DNA from: HdN1 sp964473645
Lineage (GTDB): Bacteria > Pseudomonadota > Gammaproteobacteria > Pseudomonadales > Ketobacteraceae
Assembly: GCA_964473645.1 (NCBI GenBank)
Contig: CAYYPW010000001.1
Span: forward strand, 466,869 to 530,868
DNA: 64,000 bases
Direction: 5' to 3'
The position numbers were made by a program, and so were the translations under genes. Positions 33,496-41,436 of this stretch are shown here, in pieces. Under the pieces are notes generated by a model that was not told the origin of the DNA, did no database searches, and saw only the letters and a program-made list of their open reading frames with translations. Within the stretch, counting starts at the first letter, position 1. The number at the start of each line of letters is the position of its first letter.

Positions 33496-34599
33496 ATGAA
33501 ATTCAGAATTGCGCGTGAAAAAATTCTCAAGCCTTTACAGCATCTGGCAGGTGTTGTTGAGCGTCGACAGACGTTACCTGTGTTGGCCAATGTGCTGGTG
33601 GTACTTGACGGTGACAGACTGTCTATCACCGGTACCGACACGGAAGTGGAACTGGTGGCAAACCTCACGTTAGATCAACAGTATCCTGGTGGGCAAACCA
33701 CCATTCCGGCTAAGAAGTTACTCGATATTTGCAAATCGTTACCCGATAGTGGCTTGATCGATTTTGAGCTGGAAGAAAATCGGGTAGTGGTGAAATGCGG
33801 TCGGAGTAAGTTCAGTCTTGCTACCCTTCCGGCGGTGGAGTTCCCCAGTCTTGACGATAAGAAATCGGCAGTTCAATTTGCCATACGGCAGGGCTATCTG
33901 AAGGAGCTTATAGACAAAACCAGCTTCGCGATGGCGCAACAGGATGTCAGATTTTATCTGAATGGGATGTTGCTTGAAGTTTCGCAGAATCGGTTGCGTG
34001 CAGTTGCTACAGATGGTCACCGTTTGGCGCTCGGTAATCGAGAAATATTGTTCGATGCTGAAGGTGTGACCCAAGCCATTGTGCCGCGTAAAGGCATCAC
34101 TGAGTTAGCGCGTTTGTTCAACGATGAAGACAAAGATGTCGTTATTTCGTTGAGTGGTAATCATATTCGTGCGGAGACTGAGGATTTTCGTTTTACCTCA
34201 AAGTTGATAGACGCCAAGTACCCGGACTATGAACGTGTTCTACCCAAACATGGTGACAAGACCATCATTGCTGACAGAGATAATCTGAAGCAGTGTTTTG
34301 CACGTGTTTCTATATTGTCGAATGAGAAATATCGTGGTGTTCGTCTACGATTTGAATCAGGCTCACTGACTGCAGCGGCTAACAACCCAGAGCAAGAAGA
34401 AGCCGAAGAGTCGATCGCCATAAATTATGAAGGCGCAGCGTTGGAAATTGGCTTCAATGTCAATTATCTGTTGGATGTGCTTAGCGTAGTTAAATCGGAA
34501 TCGGTAAGCATTAACTTGATGGACACTAACAGCAGTGCATTGATTAAAGAAACTGTCGATGATTCCACGCTGTATGTAGTTATGCCCATGCGGCTCTGA
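33496..34599 (+). CDS. dnaN: DNA polymerase III beta clamp
   Basis: 367 residues, the normal length of the sliding clamp. Ends MPMRL as in most gammaproteobacteria. It starts 29 bases after dnaA with TAAGGTG upstream of the ATG and is likely co-transcribed with dnaA, recF and gyrB. Confidence 0.97.
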   Translation: MKFRIAREKILKPLQHLAGVVERRQTLPVLANVLVVLDGDRLSITGTDTEVELVANLTLDQQYPGGQTTIPAKKLLDICKSLPDSGLIDFELEENRVVVKCGRSKFSLATLPAVEFPSLDDKKSAVQFAIRQGYLKELIDKTSFAMAQQDVRFYLNGMLLEVSQNRLRAVATDGHRLALGNREILFDAEGVTQAIVPRKGITELARLFNDEDKDVVISLSGNHIRAETEDFRFTSKLIDAKYPDYERVLPKHGDKTIIADRDNLKQCFARVSILSNEKYRGVRLRFESGSLTAAANNPEQEEAEESIAINYEGAALEIGFNVNYLLDVLSVVKSESVSINLMDTNSSALIKETVDDSTLYVVMPMRL

Positions 34600-34602
34600 T
34601 AC

Positions 34603-35781
34603 ATGCCCATACAATCGTTGGAGATTACGGATTTCCGTAATCTCCGCAGTGTCAAGATTCTCCCCTCCCCTGCTGTTAACTGGTTTATTGGACAGAATGG
34701 TTCCGGTAAAACCAGTGTTCTTGAAGCGCTGTATCTTCTTAGTACTGGTCGCTCTTTTCGCTCCCTGAATGCTAAACAGTTTATCAATCATGATTCCTCT
34801 GTTTGTCTCGTGGTGATATCCATGGAGAGTAGCCATAGAACTGCATTACCCACGCATATCGGTGTTGAGCGGGATGTTCAGGGTGGCTTTGTTGCCCGCA
34901 GTAATGGGGTTTCGATAAAGCGTCTTTCAGAGCTTGCGCGGTTGTTTCCCGTCGTAACGCTATTGCCAGAGTCCGTTAACTTGTTAACGGGTGATCCATC
35001 CAATCGGCGTGAATTTGTAGATTGGACTATGTTCCACGTGGAACATGGAAGCGATTATTTTGAGGTATATCGACGATTTACTACGGCGTTACAGAACAGG
35101 AATAAGTTGCTACGAAACCACAATATTCAAAGGGAAGGTATACATAGTGTATCTTTTCTTCGTGAGCTGGACAGCTGGGACGAACAATTTGCTCAGTGGG
35201 GTGAACGCCTATCTGTGCTTAGAGAAGAGTTTCTCGAGAAATTTTGTACTGGGCTTTATACCAACGCGGTTGACTATAGGGATGCGTTTGGAAGCCCAAG
35301 CTATGAGCTTGAGCGCGTTAAGTTTGTTTATTCCCGCGGTTGGGCTGGGGGGCGTTCGCTAGCGGACCAATTGCAACAAGTCCGCGAAAAGGATATAGAG
35401 CGTGGCACTTCAACCTGTGGTCCACAGCGCTTTGACTTTAAGGTGCAATACGATGAAGTTTTAGTGCGTGATTTCTTTTCACGTGGCCAACTTAGACACC
35501 TCACCAGTTTGTGCAAGATCAGTCAGGCGCGATTATTCCAGCAGACCCATGTCGAAGGGGAAGTGATTTTTCTTTTCGATGATGCCTTTGCAGAACTGGA
35601 TAGCCGACATGCTCTTTCAATCATCTCTGTGGTCCGTTCTCTAGGCTTGCAGATGTTTGTCACCAGCGTCGAAGCGCCTGAAACTAAAGGCTTTTCAAGC
35701 GATAAACATGATAAAATGTTTCACGTGGAACATGGTTCCATCGGCCCATTATCAGTGCCAAATCTCCGGGAGCACATATAA
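34603..35781 (+). CDS. recF: Recombination mediator RecF with two embedded parS sites
   Basis: 392 residues against about 360 in relatives. Walker A GQNGSGKTSVLEA, signature region FFSRGQLRHLT, Walker B IFLFDDAFAELD. The family motif GPHRAD is GPQRFD here. The peptide MFHVEHG occurs twice, near residue 143 and near 374: both are the translation of parS palindromes in the DNA. The second lies in an extra C-terminal tail after ETKGF. It is 3 bases downstream of dnaN. RecF loads RecA at gaps. Confidence 0.92.
   Translation: MPIQSLEITDFRNLRSVKILPSPAVNWFIGQNGSGKTSVLEALYLLSTGRSFRSLNAKQFINHDSSVCLVVISMESSHRTALPTHIGVERDVQGGFVARSNGVSIKRLSELARLFPVVTLLPESVNLLTGDPSNRREFVDWTMFHVEHGSDYFEVYRRFTTALQNRNKLLRNHNIQREGIHSVSFLRELDSWDEQFAQWGERLSVLREEFLEKFCTGLYTNAVDYRDAFGSPSYELERVKFVYSRGWAGGRSLADQLQQVREKDIERGTSTCGPQRFDFKVQYDEVLVRDFFSRGQLRHLTSLCKISQARLFQQTHVEGEVIFLFDDAFAELDSRHALSIISVVRSLGLQMFVTSVEAPETKGFSSDKHDKMFHVEHGSIGPLSVPNLREHI
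35030..35045. promoter_or_regulatory. parS site inside recF
   Basis: TGTTCCACGTGGAACA, the perfect 16-bp ParB recognition palindrome, in the middle of recF. Encodes MFHVEHG in frame. Confidence 0.93.
35717..35732. promoter_or_regulatory. parS site near the recF 3' end (one mismatch)
   Basis: TGTTTCACGTGGAACA differs from consensus by one base in the left arm. It encodes the second MFHVEHG of RecF, about 50 bases before the stop. Confidence 0.88.
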
Positions 35782-35783
35782 AA

Positions 35784-38219
35784 ATGACGCAAGAAGAAAA
35801 TCCCCAGACTTCTACGAATACCTATAACTCGTCGAGTATTAAAGTTCTGAAGGGCCTCGATGCGGTACGTAAGCGACCAGGGATGTATATCGGGGATACT
35901 GATGACGGTACCGGATTGCATCATATGGTGTTTGAAGTAGTAGACAACTCCATTGATGAAGCTCTTGCAGGTTTCTGTACCGATGTACAGGTGGTAATTC
36001 ACCCCGATGAAACCATTACTGTTTGTGACGATGGCCGTGGTATACCGGTGGACCTGCACCCGGAAGAAGGCGTGTCAGCCGCCGAGGTGATCATGACTGT
36101 GTTGCACGCAGGCGGTAAGTTCGATGACAACACCTATAAGGTCTCGGGCGGCTTGCATGGTGTGGGCGTGAGTGTGGTCAACGCCTTGTCGGAGAAGTTG
36201 GTATTAACCATTCGGCGTGAAGGCAAGGTCTGGGAACAGGTTTACCGACACGGTGTTCCGGATGCGCCCCTCGCCCCCATTGGCGAGACCGAGACGACAG
36301 GCACGCAAGTGCATTTCAAACCCTCCGCCGATACCTTTACCAATATTAAGTTTTCACATGACATTCTGGCCCGTCGTTTACGGGAACTTAGCTTTCTGAA
36401 TTCTGGTGTCAAGATTACGCTGAAGGATGAGCGTACAGGCGACGTTGATGTGTTTCAGTACCAGGGCGGATTAGGCGCGTTTGTTGAGTATTTGAACCAG
36501 AACAAGACGCCACTCAATAAGGTGTTCTACTACTCCGGCAATAAAGACGGTGTAGGTGTCGAAATTGCGTTGCAATGGAATGATGGTTATCAAGAAAACG
36601 TGCTCTGTTACACCAACAACATCCCCCAACGGGATGGTGGTGCCCATCTGGCAGGTTTCCGTAGTGCCATGACACGTTGTATCAACCAATACCTTGAACA
36701 GGAAGGGATCGCAAAGAAATTCAAGATTTCGGCCAGTGGCGATGACGCGCGCGAAGGGTTGGTGGCGATTGTCTCTGTAAAAGTGGGAGACCCCAAGTTT
36801 TCTTCGCAGACCAAGGATAAATTGGTGTCTTCGGAAGTTAAGCCGGTGGTTGAGCAACTGATGTTTGAAAAGCTCAACGAATACTTGATGGAGCAACCCA
36901 ACGATGCCAAGAATATTTGCCAGAAGATAGTCGACGCGGCACGTGCCCGCGAAGCGGCCAGAAAAGCACGCGAGATGACGCGCCGGAAGGGTGCCCTGGA
37001 TATCGCAGGATTGCCGGGTAAGCTAGCAGACTGCCAGGAAAAGGACCCCGCGCTCTCTGAACTCTACCTCGTCGAGGGTGATTCTGCAGGCGGATCAGCC
37101 AAGCAAGGACGCAATCGAAAGACCCAGGCAATTTTGCCTTTGAAGGGCAAGATCCTGAACGTGGAAAAGGCTCGATTCGACAAAATGCTTTCGTCTGCGG
37201 AAGTGGGGACTTTGATCACGGCACTGGGCTGCGGTATTGGGCGGGAGGAATACAACCCGGATAAAACCCGTTACCACAACATCATCATCATGACCGACGC
37301 TGATGTCGACGGTTCGCATATTCGTACGCTGCTGTTGACCTTTTTCTTTCGTCAGATGCCAGAGTTGATTGAGCGTGGGTACATCTATATCGCCCAACCT
37401 CCCCTGTATAAAATCAAGAAGGGTAAGTTTGAGCAGTACCTGAAGGATGATACTGCCTTGTCTGAGTACCTCACCAATTCGGCAATAGATGAAACATCGC
37501 TTTTTACCTCGCCAGAAGCACCGCCTATAGGGGGAGAAGGTTTGGAGAAGCTTGTGCATGAGTATCGTGCCGTATTCCAGCGTATTGAGCGTCTGTCGCG
37601 TCTGTACCCCAGTTTTGTTCTGGAACAGTTGATATATATTGATCCCGTTCGGGAAACTGAACTGGGCAATCAACAGGTGTTAAAGGAATGGGCGGCGAAG
37701 CTAGAAGCGCGCTTGAATGCCTCCTGCCCGCCTTCCGAACGTTACTTGGCAACCTTGTTTGAGGATAAAGAGCGCAATATCTTTTTACCTCGCTTGAAAC
37801 AGGTTGTGCACGGTGTTACCTATGAATTCACACTGGGACGCGACTTTGTTGTGTCGAATGACTACCGCGCAATAGCTGAGTTAGGGGATAAGATCAGGAA
37901 CATGATGTCTGAAGGCGCCTATATTCGCCGGGGCGAACGTTCGCGTAACGTGGTGAGTTTCAAGGAAGCACTCAACTGGTTGATGGATGAATCACGTCGC
38001 GGTCACCAAATTCAGCGCTACAAAGGTTTGGGTGAAATGAACCCTGAGCAACTGTGGGAAACGACCATGGACCCCCAAGGTCGACGCATGCTGCGCGTAA
38101 CAATCGAAGATGCAATCGCGGCTGATCAAATATTCACCACGCTTATGGGTGATGCTGTGGAGCCTCGTCGTGACTTTATTGAGACTAATGCTCTTAACGT
38201 AGCGAACCTGGACGTGTAG
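35784..38219 (+). CDS. gyrB: DNA gyrase subunit B
   Basis: 811 residues. N-terminal GHKL ATPase (EVVDNSIDEALAG, GGLHGVGVSVVNALS), transducer, and a TOPRIM domain with EGDSAGGSAKQGRNR and DADVDGSHIRTLL. The length includes the insertion typical of gammaproteobacteria. It starts 2 bases after recF, with GGGAG about 12 bases upstream of its ATG. Confidence 0.97.
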   Translation: MTQEENPQTSTNTYNSSSIKVLKGLDAVRKRPGMYIGDTDDGTGLHHMVFEVVDNSIDEALAGFCTDVQVVIHPDETITVCDDGRGIPVDLHPEEGVSAAEVIMTVLHAGGKFDDNTYKVSGGLHGVGVSVVNALSEKLVLTIRREGKVWEQVYRHGVPDAPLAPIGETETTGTQVHFKPSADTFTNIKFSHDILARRLRELSFLNSGVKITLKDERTGDVDVFQYQGGLGAFVEYLNQNKTPLNKVFYYSGNKDGVGVEIALQWNDGYQENVLCYTNNIPQRDGGAHLAGFRSAMTRCINQYLEQEGIAKKFKISASGDDAREGLVAIVSVKVGDPKFSSQTKDKLVSSEVKPVVEQLMFEKLNEYLMEQPNDAKNICQKIVDAARAREAARKAREMTRRKGALDIAGLPGKLADCQEKDPALSELYLVEGDSAGGSAKQGRNRKTQAILPLKGKILNVEKARFDKMLSSAEVGTLITALGCGIGREEYNPDKTRYHNIIIMTDADVDGSHIRTLLLTFFFRQMPELIERGYIYIAQPPLYKIKKGKFEQYLKDDTALSEYLTNSAIDETSLFTSPEAPPIGGEGLEKLVHEYRAVFQRIERLSRLYPSFVLEQLIYIDPVRETELGNQQVLKEWAAKLEARLNASCPPSERYLATLFEDKERNIFLPRLKQVVHGVTYEFTLGRDFVVSNDYRAIAELGDKIRNMMSEGAYIRRGERSRNVVSFKEALNWLMDESRRGHQIQRYKGLGEMNPEQLWETTMDPQGRRMLRVTIEDAIAADQIFTTLMGDAVEPRRDFIETNALNVANLDV

Positions 38220-38233
38220 TTGTCAATTCACTT

Positions 38234-38269
38234 TTCCGCGCTATGTTCCACGTGGAACATAGCGCGGAA
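38234..38269. promoter_or_regulatory. 36-bp perfect palindrome centred on a parS site
   Basis: The core at 38244-38259 is TGTTCCACGTGGAACA. The symmetry extends perfectly to 38234-38269 with GC-rich arms (CCGCGCTA against TAGCGCGG). It lies 15 bases after the gyrB stop and as RNA would form an 18-bp stem, so it may double as a transcript end, although no clear T tract follows. Confidence 0.88.
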
Positions 38270-38542
38270 TGAACGAACTACAGTAAACACCGCTACCGCT
38301 CTCCTCCCCCCCCCTTTGTTTCCTCCCATCCCCCCTCTTCCTCCGCCCAACAGCTCGCTTACTACCCCAAACGAACCAAGAAGCTATAGGCCACAGCAAG
38401 ATACGACCCATACCGAAGACTTAACAAAAGGTTTGCTCTCTAACACACAGCAACAGGTAATGCTTCTGAGGGACAGTCATGTCGAAGCAGCTATAGTTAA
38501 AAAAAGGACAACACTCACTACCCAAGAGGGAGCCCAAGGATC
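38270..38542. other. Non-coding spacer with C-rich pyrimidine tract
   Basis: Between gyrB and the next gene. 38297-38345 is almost pure C and T with runs of 9 and 6 C. An ORF can be drawn through 38220-38546, but it is rich in Pro/Thr, matches nothing I recognise and has no ribosome site, so I do not call it. The tract could form a G-rich structure on the opposite strand. Confidence 0.5.
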
Positions 38543-40438
38543 ATGAAGCTGAGCATCGCATTGCGTTGCCTCGTGTCCCTGTTGCTAACTGTAGTCATCA
38601 CAAAAAGCTATGGAAACGAGGTGCTGAGGGGGATTGAATCGACAGGATTGAGCTACTCAATCCAATGGCAGGAGTTAAGCGATGCTACGCAGCCCTTGCA
38701 CACCATCGATCAAGATGCCTGGAAGATACTAAAAGATAACGGGAACAGCTTTGGGTTCAGAGACACGCGATTTGTTTTTCGTGTGCAACTAATCAATTTA
38801 CAGGCTTCGCCACAAACCTTGTTTCTGGAAATCGCTTACCCGTTATTGGACAGCGTCGATGTGTATACAAACCGACTGGATGAAACATCACTGCTCTACC
38901 GGTTGGGGGATTCACTTCCATTTCATCAAAGACCGATTGTGCATCGCAACTATGTGTTGCCCTACACCTTGTCCGCCAATGAAAAGGTGACGCTGTACTT
39001 CAGCATACACACCAGCAGTGCAACGCAGTTTCCGCTACGGTTATGGAGTCCTACTGCGTTCTACAGCAACGAAATCAATATGAGCCTTTGGTTTGGCGCT
39101 TACTTCGGTGTCATGTTGGTGATGGCGTTGTATAACCTCTTTATATTCATCGCTGTGCGCAATAGCGAATACTTTTGGTACGTGTGTTATGTGCTAGCGA
39201 TCGTAGGTTTTCAGGCAACGATTGATGGTTTGTCGTTTCAGTACTTGTGGCCCAATGCGGTTACGTGGAATACCTTCAATGTCAGTGTTTGGGTAGGGGC
39301 GCTCATGATTGGAACGCTAACGTTTCAAGAGGCTTTTCTGGAGCTGAGAAAACGCAGCCCACGCCTATACCGTATCAACCGAGTGGCTCTCTATATCGCT
39401 ATTGGATTAATGCTGTCGTCGTTCATGCTGCCCTACCAACTGACCATTCGAATCGGTGCGGTGCTGACCTCGGGTGCGTGTCTATTGGCGTTATTGGCGG
39501 GCTATTGGGTCTGGTACCGGGGATATTCACAGGCGCGATATTACTGCTTGGCATGGACGGTGTTAATTGTCGGGGGATTCTTTACGGTCATGAACATGGT
39601 GGGTGTGTTACCTCGCACCCCATTTACAGTCTACGCCACAGCGGTTGGATCGCTGATCGAAGTGGTGTTGTTATCGTTTGCGCTGGCTGAGCGTATCAAT
39701 CTGGAACGGCGGCTGCGCTTCGGAGCCCAGAAGCATGTGTTGGAGAGTGAGCGTGAGCTACGCCTGATGCGTGAAGAAGCACTACATCAACAGCAGCAGG
39801 CCAATGAAGAATTGGAGGCGCGCGTACATGAGCGTACACATGAATTGGAAGTATTGAACACCCGCCTATTGGAGTTGAGTGCGACGGATCAGCTCACTGG
39901 ACTAAAGAACCGTCGTTTCCTGGATCAGGTGTTGGACGATGAGGTGATTCGTTGCCGTCGTTATCAACGTAACCTGGGGGTGCTCATGGTGGATATCGAC
40001 CATTTCAAGCGCTTCAACGACACCTGGGGACACTTGGCGGGGGATGCATGTTTGAGGGCGGTAGCTACCTGTATTCGGGCAGGGTTGCGATCGCCAAGTG
40101 ACAGGTTGGCGCGTTACGGAGGTGAGGAATTTTGTGTGGTTTTGCCCGAGACGGCGCATGATGGTGCCAGTACGGTCGCAGAACGTATACGGCAGATGGT
40201 AGAAGCGCTTGAGTTCCGGTGGGAAGAACAAGTCATCAATGTGACGATCAGTATTGGAGGGTGTGTGCGCGTTCCCCAGGATGAGGACACCCGTGAAAAG
40301 CTGATTGCCTGGGCCGATGAAGCGTTGTATCACGCCAAACAGAGCGGACGAAACCGGGTTTGTTTGGCTGATGATACAGTCACCCCAAGCGACGTAGCCG
40401 CCCTGCAAGTGGTAGCGGCTTCGGGGAGTAGTACTTGA
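38543..40438 (+). CDS. Membrane diguanylate cyclase with 7TMR-DISM sensor
   Basis: 631 residues. Signal peptide (about 1-25), periplasmic 7TMR-DISM extracellular domain (about 30-170), seven hydrophobic segments (about 180-385), a coiled coil (ERELRLMREEALHQQQQ), then a GGDEF domain. The active site is RYGGEEF, so c-di-GMP synthesis is expected. The inhibitory RxxD site is altered: SPSD stands at that position, so product inhibition may be weak. The ligand is unknown; DISM domains often bind carbohydrates or similar. AAGGATC precedes the ATG. Confidence 0.88.
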   Translation: MKLSIALRCLVSLLLTVVITKSYGNEVLRGIESTGLSYSIQWQELSDATQPLHTIDQDAWKILKDNGNSFGFRDTRFVFRVQLINLQASPQTLFLEIAYPLLDSVDVYTNRLDETSLLYRLGDSLPFHQRPIVHRNYVLPYTLSANEKVTLYFSIHTSSATQFPLRLWSPTAFYSNEINMSLWFGAYFGVMLVMALYNLFIFIAVRNSEYFWYVCYVLAIVGFQATIDGLSFQYLWPNAVTWNTFNVSVWVGALMIGTLTFQEAFLELRKRSPRLYRINRVALYIAIGLMLSSFMLPYQLTIRIGAVLTSGACLLALLAGYWVWYRGYSQARYYCLAWTVLIVGGFFTVMNMVGVLPRTPFTVYATAVGSLIEVVLLSFALAERINLERRLRFGAQKHVLESERELRLMREEALHQQQQANEELEARVHERTHELEVLNTRLLELSATDQLTGLKNRRFLDQVLDDEVIRCRRYQRNLGVLMVDIDHFKRFNDTWGHLAGDACLRAVATCIRAGLRSPSDRLARYGGEEFCVVLPETAHDGASTVAERIRQMVEALEFRWEEQVINVTISIGGCVRVPQDEDTREKLIAWADEALYHAKQSGRNRVCLADDTVTPSDVAALQVVAASGSST

Positions 40439-40454
40439 GGGTTAATGCGGGGAA

Positions 40455-41171
40455 CTACGTACGTCTAGGCAGTTTGGCTTCTTCGCTGCGTATCCAGGCT
40501 TCAATGTCTTGGGTGAGCGTTTTGGCATCTTTGCCCTGGGTATCGATCGGTGTACCGATCTTGAGCGTGATAACACCCGGATATTTCGCCAGCTTGCGGG
40601 CAGGCCAGAACTGGCCTGCGTTATGTACTAGCGGCACGATGGGTACTTTTGCTTTGATGGCCAACAGGGACCCACCAGAAAAGTGGGGAATGATTTGGCC
40701 CGGTGGAACCCGGGTGCCTTCCGGGAATATCATGACAAACTGGCCATTGTGTAAACGCTCGATGCCTTGGGTAATCACTTGCTTGAGGGCGTTTTGCTTA
40801 CGGTTGCGATCGATGGCAATAGGGTTGACCAGGCGTAGCGCCCACCCAAAAAACGGGATCTGTGTCAGTTCCTTTTTCAGCACCGGGCACAAGGGATCGA
40901 AATGGTGCTGAATGATGAAGGTTTCCCAGGCGCTTTGATGATTGGAGACAATGACGGCCGGGGTATGAATGATGTTCTCTCTGCCTTCAACCCGATAGGT
41001 AATTCCGCAGGATACTTTCAGCCACCAACCGATAAAACGTGTCAGCTTGGCAGCAAAAAAGTAGCGTTGGGTTTGGCTGACAAAAGGAGAGATCAGGCTG
41101 GTAATGAGACTGTGAATGGCGATTCCCAGACCGAAACCAATATTGAACAGAATTCCTCTCAAAATGGGCAT
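40455..41171 (-). CDS. plsC: 1-acyl-glycerol-3-phosphate acyltransferase family protein
   Basis: 238 residues from the ATG at 41171 (MPILRGILF); a TTG-started extension to 41246 is possible but weaker. The acyltransferase motifs are NHQSAWE (block I, with Glu for the usual Asp, common in this subgroup), FFGWALRLVNPIAIDR and FPEGTR. An N-terminal membrane helix is present. It makes phosphatidic acid. In related genomes this gene follows glyQ-glyS-gmhB; here gmhB is missing between it and glyS. Confidence 0.85.
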   Translation of the reverse strand: MPILRGILFNIGFGLGIAIHSLITSLISPFVSQTQRYFFAAKLTRFIGWWLKVSCGITYRVEGRENIIHTPAVIVSNHQSAWETFIIQHHFDPLCPVLKKELTQIPFFGWALRLVNPIAIDRNRKQNALKQVITQGIERLHNGQFVMIFPEGTRVPPGQIIPHFSGGSLLAIKAKVPIVPLVHNAGQFWPARKLAKYPGVITLKIGTPIDTQGKDAKTLTQDIEAWIRSEEAKLPRRT

Positions 41172-41436
41172 GTACTCGTTTGCCTTGTCCTGGTTGCGAA
41201 ATTGATGCAGCGATAAGATCGGCGCGGATAAATCCTGTTGTAACAAAACCCCACTGTAAATTCTAGCAATACCGGTATCGGGATCACTGCTATTGTCAGC
41301 AGGCGTTGCACGGACAGGGGTGGATGTGACAGTGAAGGGAAGCGATAGATTTATCCGATACCCCTGCGTGAGGGAAAGCCAGGAGGGGCTGAGTGAACAG
41401 CCCTTCCCTTTTCACTCGATTGTGCCTTGTAATCGC

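Noticed and set aside
38220..38546. 108-codon ORF after gyrB
   Set aside because: It spans a parS palindrome and a C-rich tract, is Pro/Thr-rich by composition, and lacks a ribosome site and recognisable similarity.
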